Positions 1-6,008 of a stretch of 6,410 nucleotides of DNA are shown piece after piece (within the stretch, counting starts at the first letter, position 1; every line of letters starts with the position of its first letter). Source of the stretch: an uncultured Oscillospiraceae bacterium. GTDB lineage: Bacteria; Bacillota; Clostridia; Oscillospirales; Acutalibacteraceae. The position numbers and the translations under genes are program-made. The DNA is taken from positions 1-6,410 of the forward strand of contig CABQAA010000126.1 of the NCBI GenBank assembly GCA_902461995.1, given 5' to 3'. The notes below the pieces were generated by a model that had not been told where the DNA came from, did not search any database, and was given only the letters and a program-made list of their open reading frames with translations.

Positions 1-913
1 CCCGCCGGTCTCCACGCTTCTTGGCACGGCGATAGGTATCGAGAATCACGGCTCGTCTCCGGTCGCTTTCCTCCCGGTCGAAATCCACATTCGGTTTGGA
101 GATCAGCAGAATCGGCAGGTCAGGCTGACGCTCCCGTACGATTCGGAAAAACGGCTCATGAGTGCGGCGGAGATTCTCCGCCGAATCGGCGTTGTAATCG
201 TAGTCCATAATAAAGGCCGTCATGGGCATAGCGGCGATGCAGCGGGCCATTTCCGGCTCCCCTTTGGCATTGCCGCTGAACCCCAGATTCACCATGTCCG
301 CCCGCAATTCACGGCAGACGATCGCCGGATACGCATTGCCCGGCCGGGAGGCACATCCGCCCTGGGTGATGGAGGATCCATAAAACACCACCGGATACCG
401 GTGCAAAAAGGGCTCCGGTGTCAGGATCAGTGCGTCGGGCGGCAGCCCGATCTCTATATCTGCAACGCCGTTATAAAGCGGAAAATTGATGAGAATCTCC
501 CGCCGGCGGCGATCCGAAAACACGATATCTCCCGACACCTCGATCCGTCCGGCCTCCGGCATAAACACCTTGCGGAACTGCGGCCTCTCCCCCGTTTCCC
601 CGGCGTACAAATCAAATCCGCCCCAACCGGACCGAGGCATATGGGACAGGTCGTCCGTATACCGAATCAGCGCTTTAAGGGCAATGTAATCGGAATCGGT
701 GCAAAACCGCATCCGTACCCCCGGCGTGCAGGCGGCGGTCCACTGAATATTCTGGGGCAGGAGTGACAGCTCTTTCTCTCCGATGCGGGAGAAGCTGTCT
801 ATTTCCGCTGCGCCGTCGATCTCCACACCGGGATGGTGGCGGTCGATCCAGAGGAGAGAATCCCGTCCGATATTACCAAAATTTAAGTTGGGATCGATGT
901 CTGAAAAATGCAT
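1..913 (-). CDS. SGNH/GDSL-type esterase with GxDLY N-terminal domain (partial, 3' end outside window)
   Basis: This frame is open from the ATG at 913 to the window edge, giving 304 codons with no stop; the C-terminus is missing. I translated it directly from the reverse strand. An N-terminal beta-rich region contains the motif GFDLY at residues 99-103, which matches the GxDLY signature of the domain that often precedes Lipase_GDSL_3-type SGNH hydrolases. The hydrolase block I reads FYGSSITQGG around residues 177-186, with Ser181 as the expected nucleophile (equivalent to the Ser of GDS). Block II is seen as GFSGNAKGEP (211-220, Gly/Asn), and a DYDYN stretch (237-241) fits the family's conserved Asp/Asn block. 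The C-terminal catalytic Asp/His block would lie beyond the window. No signal peptide is visible, so a cytoplasmic location is likely. Family members include carbohydrate esterases, so deacylation of an imported sugar is a plausible role, but the substrate is not known. It is transcribed divergently from the AraC regulator. Confidence 0.88.
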   Translation of the reverse strand, partial: MHFSDIDPNLNFGNIGRDSLLWIDRHHPGVEIDGAAEIDSFSRIGEKELSLLPQNIQWTAACTPGVRMRFCTDSDYIALKALIRYTDDLSHMPRSGWGGFDLYAGETGERPQFRKVFMPEAGRIEVSGDIVFSDRRRREILINFPLYNGVADIEIGLPPDALILTPEPFLHRYPVVFYGSSITQGGCASRPGNAYPAIVCRELRADMVNLGFSGNAKGEPEMARCIAAMPMTAFIMDYDYNADSAENLRRTHEPFFRIVRERQPDLPILLISKPNVDFDREESDRRRAVILDTYRRAKKRGDRR

Positions 914-1018
914 ATACATAATCTCCTTGTATTGGATTGCCAACGCTTAATGGACGTGATATACTGATGTTGACACGCCGCACATCGGCCCAATTGTATA
1001 ATCGGATGGGGGATCGAT
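914..1018. promoter_or_regulatory. Divergent intergenic control region between SGNH esterase and AraC regulator
   Basis: This 105-bp region must hold the promoters for both divergent genes. In the plus direction there is a consensus-like TTGACA (970-975) and TATAAT (997-1002), but they are 21 bp apart, longer than the usual 16-18 bp. A short dyad GCCG-CACAT-CGGC (977-989) lies within that spacer. A second small dyad, TTGG-ATTG-CCAA (932-943), lies directly upstream of the esterase ribosome binding site. I could not find a convincing minus-strand promoter; TATATC near 963 read on the minus strand is the best -10 candidate but has no good -35. Arms of 4 bp are short and may be chance. Regulation by the adjacent AraC protein is inferred from position only. 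Confidence 0.45.
923..928 (-). promoter_or_regulatory. Ribosome binding site deciding the start of the SGNH esterase
   Basis: On the minus strand the sequence ACAAGGAGATT precedes two in-frame ATGs, at 919 and 913. From the GGAG core the ATG at 919 is only 3 nt away, too close for good initiation, while the ATG at 913 is 9 nt away. The start at 913 is therefore preferred; the alternative would add only two residues. Confidence 0.6.
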
Positions 1019-1909
1019 ATGGAATACGTCGTAACCACTCTGCGGGATGCCGTCACCATCAATCAGCTTATTACCATCTACTATTTCGAATTTGGGAAAA
1101 ATTACCGTTGGGATGGGGAATCCCACGATTTCTGGGAACTGATTTACGTGGACGGCGGGGAGCTTATTGCCAATATCGAGGACCGCTACGTCAGCCTGCA
1201 TCAAGGGGACATCCTCTTTTATCCGCCCAATTATTTCCATACCCATCACAGCAACGGCTCGGAACCGGCCAATATCATGGTCGTGACCTTCATCTGCCAT
1301 TCCAAGGAGCTGCTCTCCATGGGCAACCGGATCATGCATTTGAACGATCAGCAGGCCGGTCTTCTCAGCAGCATCATCCGGGAAGCACAAAACGCTTTTT
1401 CAAGTCCTCTGGATATTTTCATCGCCTGCGAGCTGATTCGCAAGACCGATCCGGTTTTCGGGTCGGAACAGCTCATCCGGCTCAATCTGGAGCTGCTGAT
1501 CGTCGATCTCATCCGCAACCACGCGCTGGCGCCCGCCGCCTCCCCCATCACAACCTTCAAGGCTATGTCCGACAATGAAAAAGTGAGCAAAATGATCGGA
1601 TTTCTCAACGACAACGTGTATAAGCGGGTTCAGCTTGCAGACGTCTGCGCGTATACGACCCTCAGCCCCACCAATGTCAAAACCATCTTTAAACGGGTGA
1701 CGGGGCAGTCGATCATGAACTATTACACCCGCTTAAAGATTACTGAAGCCAAGCGCCTGATCCGCAAAGGCTTTTACTCGGTCAACGAAATCGCGGACAT
1801 GCTATCCTATACGTCCGTCCAATACTTCTCCAAGCATTTCAAAAAGGAAACCGGCCTTACGCCCACCCAATATGCCAGTTCCATCAAGGCGAAATCCGGA
1901 TTCAACTGA
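1019..1909 (+). CDS. AraC-family transcriptional regulator
   Basis: The protein is 296 aa, the typical length of AraC/XylS regulators with a sugar-sensing N-terminal domain. Residues about 30-92 resemble the cupin-type AraC ligand-binding domain: a HDFWELIYV strand, a QGDILFYPP turn (62-70) and His-rich NYFHTHHSNG (71-80). The middle region (95-185) is helical and likely forms the dimer interface and linker. The C-terminal DNA-binding domain has two helix-turn-helix units: one at about 204-229 (VQLADVCAYTTLSP onward, ending FKRVTG) and one at about 254-285 (SVNEIADMLSY, then FSKHFKKETGLTPTQY), which is the classic AraC signature. The start is supported by GGGGGA (1008-1013), 5 nt upstream of the ATG. 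It is divergent from the SGNH esterase and convergent with the transporter/lipoprotein genes, so it probably controls one or both in response to a sugar; the effector is unknown. Confidence 0.93.
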   Translation: MEYVVTTLRDAVTINQLITIYYFEFGKNYRWDGESHDFWELIYVDGGELIANIEDRYVSLHQGDILFYPPNYFHTHHSNGSEPANIMVVTFICHSKELLSMGNRIMHLNDQQAGLLSSIIREAQNAFSSPLDIFIACELIRKTDPVFGSEQLIRLNLELLIVDLIRNHALAPAASPITTFKAMSDNEKVSKMIGFLNDNVYKRVQLADVCAYTTLSPTNVKTIFKRVTGQSIMNYYTRLKITEAKRLIRKGFYSVNEIADMLSYTSVQYFSKHFKKETGLTPTQYASSIKAKSGFN

Positions 1910-1949
1910 CCGGCACGGATGGATCAAGGCGCTCTCTAATACGAAACAG

Positions 1950-1980
1950 AGCCGGGCGGCGGCAGGCCGCCCGGCTTTTT
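1950..1980 (+). terminator. Rho-independent terminator of the AraC gene, possibly shared with the convergent operon
   Basis: A perfect 10-bp GC-rich stem GCCGGGCGGC (1951-1960) pairs with GCCGCCCGGC (1966-1975) around a GGCAG loop, followed by five T residues (1976-1980). A1950 and T1976 can extend the stem to 11 bp. It lies 40 nt after the AraC stop codon. In the opposite direction it begins just after the stop of the 838-aa lipoprotein gene at 1986, but the minus-strand tail (TCTGTTTCG) is a poor U-tract, so termination from that side is weaker or depends on the hairpin alone. Confidence 0.88.
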
Positions 1981-1985
1981 AACGT

Positions 1986-4502
1986 TTACTTCACTTGGAG
2001 AATCCGGGCGCCGTCGGCCGGAATGGAAATGGTGAGATTGCCCTTGCTGTCCGTTGTCCAGGTCCTGCCGTAGCCCACCTCACGCAGGGTGACCTTGGCT
2101 CTGCCCAAGGGGATGGTGACGGTCTGCTCGGACTTGGCGTTGGTGTTGATGAGGACGACGCTGTCCGCAAAGGTCCGGTAGATCACCTCGTCCGCCTCTT
2201 GTTCATCCGACAAGCGGTTATACCGGCTTTCGCACGCTCCGATATCGGGAGCTTCGCCCTGATACGCAAACCCTACGTCGGTTCCCGCGTTGACGGCGGC
2301 GCCGTCCGAACGCAGATCATAATCCCCGGTCGGCTGCCACATGAATCCGGGCGTTTTTCCCGTGATATCGCCGTCCCCGGCGCAGCTTTCGGTTCCAACG
2401 GCGGTGTCTTGGTAAAGATTGGAGGCGCACTGAACCCCGCCGGCCGCCGCGTCAAATGCATTGTCGAACCGGCTGAAGATGTTGTTCTTCGCCTGGCTTT
2501 CCTCTCCGGCTGCGGCCAGCTTCACCGCCAGAGGCGCTTTGCCGCCGGTGGTCAGGGTGCCGTCGAAGGTGTTGTTGAGAATCCGGACCTGGCCGTCCGT
2601 ATGGATCAGCAGCGCTGTCGGAGCATAGATATCCCGTCCCATCACGTTGTGATGGAAGAAGGCGTCCTTACCCCGGATAGTGACAGCGGATTCCGACGAG
2701 AGTTTGCCTTCGGCGTTGAAATAGGCCGTATCGCTGAAGGTGCAGTTTTTGACCTCGATCCCGTTGCCGCCCAGCTGCATCAGGGAGCGCACACCGGTTT
2801 CACTGCCTTCAAAAGTAAAGCCGTCCCACACTTGGTAGCTGCCGTTGAGCCTGAAGGGAATCCCCTCCCCTTTGGCCGCCCGGATGCGGACATCACCCTG
2901 GGCTAGGTAGGTGATGGGATTGTCCGCCGTCCCCGAACAGTTGTAATTGGTCTCGTTGGGAACGGTATACTGTCCCTCGGCCACGACAACCGTGTCTCCG
3001 GGTTTCAGGATATTTTTGGCGTCGCCGAAGTTGAGGCTGCGCCACGCTTTGCCGGAAGAGGTGCCCTCGTTGTCGTTGCTGCCGTAGGGGGCCACGTAAT
3101 ACACCTTGCCCTCCCCGGTTTTTTTCATACTGAGGGACAGGCGGTATCCGGTGACCGTCCGGGTCACGGTCTCATATCCAGGACGGCTGAGCTCCACCTC
3201 ATATTTACCCACCGGCATAGTGATGGAAAACGCGCCGTTGGCATCGGTCACGGCCTTTTGGTCGCCGCAGGCCACCGTAACCCCCGACAGACCAGCGCCG
3301 CTCTCTTCGTCCACCACGTGGCCGAAATAGGTACCCAGCTGTCCGGCAGCGCCGGTCTTGACGCCGTAGAGCTCTTTGAGCAGAGACCGGTCCATAGAGG
3401 AACGGTACAGGGAATAGTAATCGCTCCAGCAAATGTCGTACATCCGGCAGTAGGCGATGGTGTAGACCGCCGCCTCCAGCGCCAGATCCTTGCTCATCTT
3501 CTCATAGCTGTAGGAGAGCAGCAGCTCCACCTTGCCGTTTTGGATCCCCTGCTTGATTTTAGAGGCTGCGCTTTCGAGCATGTCCCAGGATGTCCATTTG
3601 ACGGTGTTGGCGTCGTAGATCGCATGCTCCCACATCAGAGCATCGGTGTAGGGCCAGAGCTTTTCCATGGTGTCCGGACGCTTGGCGTCGTTTAGCAGCG
3701 GCATGCCGCCGTTGAGAATGACGAAATTCTTGCTGTTTTTGCTCTTGACATACCGGTGCAGTTCCGGCAGGGTGCTGGTGAAATAATTGGAGCTGTTGGT
3801 TCCGGTCAGGGTATGTTCGTGGTTTTTCGAATAGCAGGTGTTGTAGGCATTGGCAATGTTCGCATAAGGTTCCCGGATATCGTCGAAGAACATCCCGGTC
3901 GCCCCGAAGGACATGGCCGTATCGATGTAATTGTGAGCCCAGGGGAAAATCACGTCCGGGCAGTTGTGGCAGACCACGTACAGATCGTTGCGGCCCGGTT
4001 CAATGTAGTCCGACTGAACGGGATTGCCATTTTGATCCATCACCGCGATATCGGTGTTGGTGAACACGTGGTAGGGATCAAAATACTGACCGCTCTTGAG
4101 TCCCAGCTCGTTGAACAGGCTGGTGGTGGAATTCCAAGGTGTGCCCAGCATCATGGAAAAATAGGGCGCCCATTCCCGGATCTGGGCTTCGTCGCTGATG
4201 TTGCTGTATTCCTGATACATTTCGCTCTCCCGCATCCATTTAGGTGCGGGCTGACCGAAGGCGGACCCGGTCCCTTCCTCCGGTTTTTCGGGGGCTGCGG
4301 GAATCCGGACGGGCGGATTGGGTGTTTCCTCGGGGAATTCCACCGTGAAATCCCCCGAACTGTTTGAATCGACGGCGCTGGACGCCGGATCCTGACTTGA
4401 CATCGGTTTGTCTCCTCCGTTGCATCCGGCAGAGGCCGCCGCCAGCAGAATACCGGCAAACAGGGCCGTCCCTCTCCGGATCCAGTCTCTCATTTGTCTC
4501 AT
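1986..4502 (-). CDS. Multi-module surface lipoprotein: putative TIM-barrel glycoside hydrolase, carboxypeptidase-regulatory-like domain and parallel beta-helix
   Basis: This 838-aa protein starts with a basic N-region and hydrophobic core ending SAGC, so Cys27 is the likely lipidated residue and the protein would sit on the outer face of the membrane. Residues 28-88 form a Pro/Ser/Glu-rich tether. Residues about 90-380 look like a TIM-barrel glycoside-hydrolase-like domain, with strand-like segments YFSMMLG, NDLYVVCHN, GATGMFFDDI (199-209), NFVILNGGM and DALMWEHAIY. Asp207/Asp208 after the fourth strand and Glu292 are candidate catalytic acids. Residues about 389-452 resemble a carboxypeptidase-regulatory-like/CNA-B-type beta-sandwich (GHVVDEESGAGLSGVTV; DANGAFSITMPVGKYEV). 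Residues about 466-760 resemble a right-handed parallel beta-helix: it opens with YYVAPYGSNDNEGTSS, has LKPGDTVVVAEGQYT, Asn-rich turns such as VKNCTF and ILNNTF, and closes with APDIGACES. Residues 765-838 form a C-terminal beta-rich domain like those ending many glycosidases. GGAGGG at 4507-4512, 4 nt before the ATG, supports this start over Met4. It is the last gene of the transporter group. Enzyme class and substrate are inferred, not shown; the beta-helix may be a lyase, isomerase or binding module. Confidence 0.82.
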   Translation of the reverse strand: MRQMRDWIRRGTALFAGILLAAASAGCNGGDKPMSSQDPASSAVDSNSSGDFTVEFPEETPNPPVRIPAAPEKPEEGTGSAFGQPAPKWMRESEMYQEYSNISDEAQIREWAPYFSMMLGTPWNSTTSLFNELGLKSGQYFDPYHVFTNTDIAVMDQNGNPVQSDYIEPGRNDLYVVCHNCPDVIFPWAHNYIDTAMSFGATGMFFDDIREPYANIANAYNTCYSKNHEHTLTGTNSSNYFTSTLPELHRYVKSKNSKNFVILNGGMPLLNDAKRPDTMEKLWPYTDALMWEHAIYDANTVKWTSWDMLESAASKIKQGIQNGKVELLLSYSYEKMSKDLALEAAVYTIAYCRMYDICWSDYYSLYRSSMDRSLLKELYGVKTGAAGQLGTYFGHVVDEESGAGLSGVTVACGDQKAVTDANGAFSITMPVGKYEVELSRPGYETVTRTVTGYRLSLSMKKTGEGKVYYVAPYGSNDNEGTSSGKAWRSLNFGDAKNILKPGDTVVVAEGQYTVPNETNYNCSGTADNPITYLAQGDVRIRAAKGEGIPFRLNGSYQVWDGFTFEGSETGVRSLMQLGGNGIEVKNCTFSDTAYFNAEGKLSSESAVTIRGKDAFFHHNVMGRDIYAPTALLIHTDGQVRILNNTFDGTLTTGGKAPLAVKLAAAGEESQAKNNIFSRFDNAFDAAAGGVQCASNLYQDTAVGTESCAGDGDITGKTPGFMWQPTGDYDLRSDGAAVNAGTDVGFAYQGEAPDIGACESRYNRLSDEQEADEVIYRTFADSVVLINTNAKSEQTVTIPLGRAKVTLREVGYGRTWTTDSKGNLTISIPADGARILQVK

Positions 4503-4532
4503 GCTTCCCTCCGTTTTGTCTGGCCGGCGGAG

Positions 4533-4552
4533 GCGGTCCGCATCGGGACCGC
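4533..4552 (-). other. Intercistronic hairpin between the solute-binding protein and multi-module lipoprotein genes
   Basis: In the 80-bp gap, GCGGTCC (4533-4539) pairs perfectly with GGACCGC (4546-4552) around a 6-nt loop. There is no T-tract on the minus strand after it, so it is unlikely to be a strong intrinsic terminator. It lies downstream of the binding-protein stop, where a 3' hairpin could protect the upstream message from exonucleases. That role is inferred. Confidence 0.45.
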
Positions 4553-4582
4553 ACTCCGTTCGGCGCGGAACGAACAGCCGGA

Positions 4583-5929
4583 TCAGCCGGCCGTACCCAG
4601 CGTTTTGTTGATTTCCGCCTGCAGCTCAGGCGCGTACCGTTCGATGGTGGTACCCACCGGCTTTTCGGCTCGCAGATCATCGGTCAGGTTGAAAAATTTG
4701 GTGGAAAAATCGCCGTATCCTGTGCTCAGAGGAACCACCATTTTTTGGTCCAGCATGGATTTGAGCATATTGTACTGCTCATCGTTGAGATGTTTGGTGG
4801 TACCGCCGCTGGTGATGTTTTTATAGGCCGCGGTGAGATATTCCTCGATGAAGGCGGCACCGCCCTCAGGATTTTTCGTATCCTTGGCCAGGCCGAAGCC
4901 GGTGTTGGCGGTATAGTTGATCTGTTCACTGACATCGGGTCCCTTCGGGAACGGGACGATGCCGATTTCATCGGTAAAGCCGTCTTTGAGGAGAAGGGAA
5001 ATCTGGAAGTCCGCCCCTTCGAACACCATGGCGACCTTCTTGTTTTTAAATCCGTCGTACCAGCCCCAATGCTCCTTCTGGATGGAGCGGTCTTTTACAA
5101 ACATATCCTGGAACAGCTGCAGGCCTTTCTGCACCTTGGAATCGCTGGTGTTCAAGATGGGATAACCATCCTCGATCTTGATCAGATCGGTGCCGTTGGA
5201 GATCAGGAACACGTCGTCCCGCCAGGTGCCGAAGCCGTACACGTCGTTGATGCCGTCGTCATCCGTATCTTCAGACATGTCGAGGGATACCTGCCGGAAG
5301 GTCTCCCAGTTCCAATTGCCTTCCTTATAGTATTCGTCGGGGGCTTTGACCGCCGCCCGCTTGAACATAGAGCGGTTGAAGAAGATGGCGTAAGGCATGG
5401 AGAAAGTGGTCAGCGCATAGTGTTTGCCGTCCAGACTGTAGATGCCGTCGTTGACGCTCTGCAGATAGACCTTGTTGTCGAGGTCGGTCAGCCCGTCGAT
5501 GGGCTGAAGGAGATTCTTGACCGCGAAAGTGGGCATGTCGCTGTACACCGTCGAGACCACGTCGGGGGAATCGCCCGACTGAATGAGCTGGGCGAGTCTC
5601 GTGATCCGGACATCCCACAGGCAGGTGATGACCTCCACCTTGCCGCCGTATTTTTCTTCATAGGCGGCGATCTGCGTCTTGATGTCGTCGTTTGGCTCAT
5701 AGGGCAGGAACAGCTTGACATTGGGGTTGGCGAGATCTCTCTTCTCGAACCCGGTTTTCGACTCCTGTGCGGATTCCGGCTCGCTGATCAGGGGCCGGGC
5801 ATCCACGGTGGTCGCCGTAGTTGAAACATCCGACGACGAGGGCGCCCCCTCCTTGGGCTGACATCCGCTGGCCACCGCGCAAAGCAGCATGGTCAGACAG
5901 GCCGTGATACAGAGAAGCTTAGTTTTCAT
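4583..5929 (-). CDS. ABC transporter extracellular solute-binding lipoprotein, probable carbohydrate-binding (family 1 type)
   Basis: The 448-aa length is normal for sugar-type (MalE-like) solute-binding proteins. The N-terminus has Lys residues, a hydrophobic core and VASGC, so Cys23 is the probable lipid anchor, followed by a Ser/Thr/Pro/Glu-rich tether to about residue 62. The mature fold begins near VKLFLPYEP (71-79). Hallmarks of the family include SGDSPDVVSTVYSD (118-131, the usual S-G-x-x-PDV segment), NLLQPIDGL (139-147), GKHYALTTFSMPYAIFFN (168-185, the hinge segment where the protein is described as opening a ligand cleft), WNWETFRQ (206-213), DTDDDGINDVYGF (221-233), and VAMVFEGADF (299-308). 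AAGGA about 9 nt upstream supports the start. It follows the permease gene by 79 bp and precedes the multi-module lipoprotein by 80 bp, consistent with one operon. It would deliver an oligosaccharide to the permeases. The exact sugar cannot be read from the sequence. Confidence 0.93.
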   Translation of the reverse strand: MKTKLLCITACLTMLLCAVASGCQPKEGAPSSSDVSTTATTVDARPLISEPESAQESKTGFEKRDLANPNVKLFLPYEPNDDIKTQIAAYEEKYGGKVEVITCLWDVRITRLAQLIQSGDSPDVVSTVYSDMPTFAVKNLLQPIDGLTDLDNKVYLQSVNDGIYSLDGKHYALTTFSMPYAIFFNRSMFKRAAVKAPDEYYKEGNWNWETFRQVSLDMSEDTDDDGINDVYGFGTWRDDVFLISNGTDLIKIEDGYPILNTSDSKVQKGLQLFQDMFVKDRSIQKEHWGWYDGFKNKKVAMVFEGADFQISLLLKDGFTDEIGIVPFPKGPDVSEQINYTANTGFGLAKDTKNPEGGAAFIEEYLTAAYKNITSGGTTKHLNDEQYNMLKSMLDQKMVVPLSTGYGDFSTKFFNLTDDLRAEKPVGTTIERYAPELQAEINKTLGTAG

Positions 5930-5958
5930 GAAAATCCGTCCTTTCCAATCGGTTTATT

Positions 5959-5993
5959 GCACCTTCCGGCCGATGAGGCCGGAAAGCAGGTGC
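5959..5993 (-). other. Intercistronic bulged hairpin upstream of the solute-binding protein gene
   Basis: A perfect 8-bp stem TTCCGGCC (5964-5971) / GGCCGGAA (5977-5984) encloses a GATGA loop. Outside it, GCACC (5959-5963) pairs with GGTGC (5989-5993) with a 4-nt bulge (AGCA, 5985-5988), giving 13 pairs in all. On the minus strand it is followed by AATAAACC, not a T-tract, so it is not a classical terminator. It lies between the permease stop (6009) and the binding-protein ribosome binding site (about 5939-5942), leaving that site unpaired. It may be an RNA processing or 5' stabilising element, or a partial attenuator; the role is inferred. Confidence 0.6.
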
Positions 5994-6008
5994 CGTAAAG
6001 GGGTGCCT

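Noticed and set aside
158..766. A 202-aa plus-strand open frame in the left part of the window
   Set aside because: It is the antisense shadow of the SGNH esterase, whose reverse-strand translation carries the family motifs throughout this stretch.
937..1578. A 213-aa plus-strand frame overlapping the start of the AraC gene
   Set aside because: It is out of frame with the AraC protein, which has clear cupin and helix-turn-helix motifs; the alternative translation is a low-complexity shadow.
1995..2906. A 303-aa plus-strand open frame opposite the beta-helix region
   Set aside because: It is antisense to the clear lipoprotein frame, is Gly/Val/Arg-rich, has no recognisable motif, and no convincing ribosome binding site.
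4364..5824. A 486-aa plus-strand open frame opposite the solute-binding protein and the start of the multi-module lipoprotein
   Set aside because: It lies antisense to two well-supported genes, spans their intergenic gap, and its translation has no recognisable domain; long antisense frames are expected opposite GC-rich coding sequence.
5959..5993. Reading the hairpin upstream of the binding-protein gene as an intrinsic terminator
   Set aside because: The minus-strand sequence after the stem is AATAAACC, with no T-tract, and the downstream gene has its own ribosome binding site but no clear promoter in the gap.
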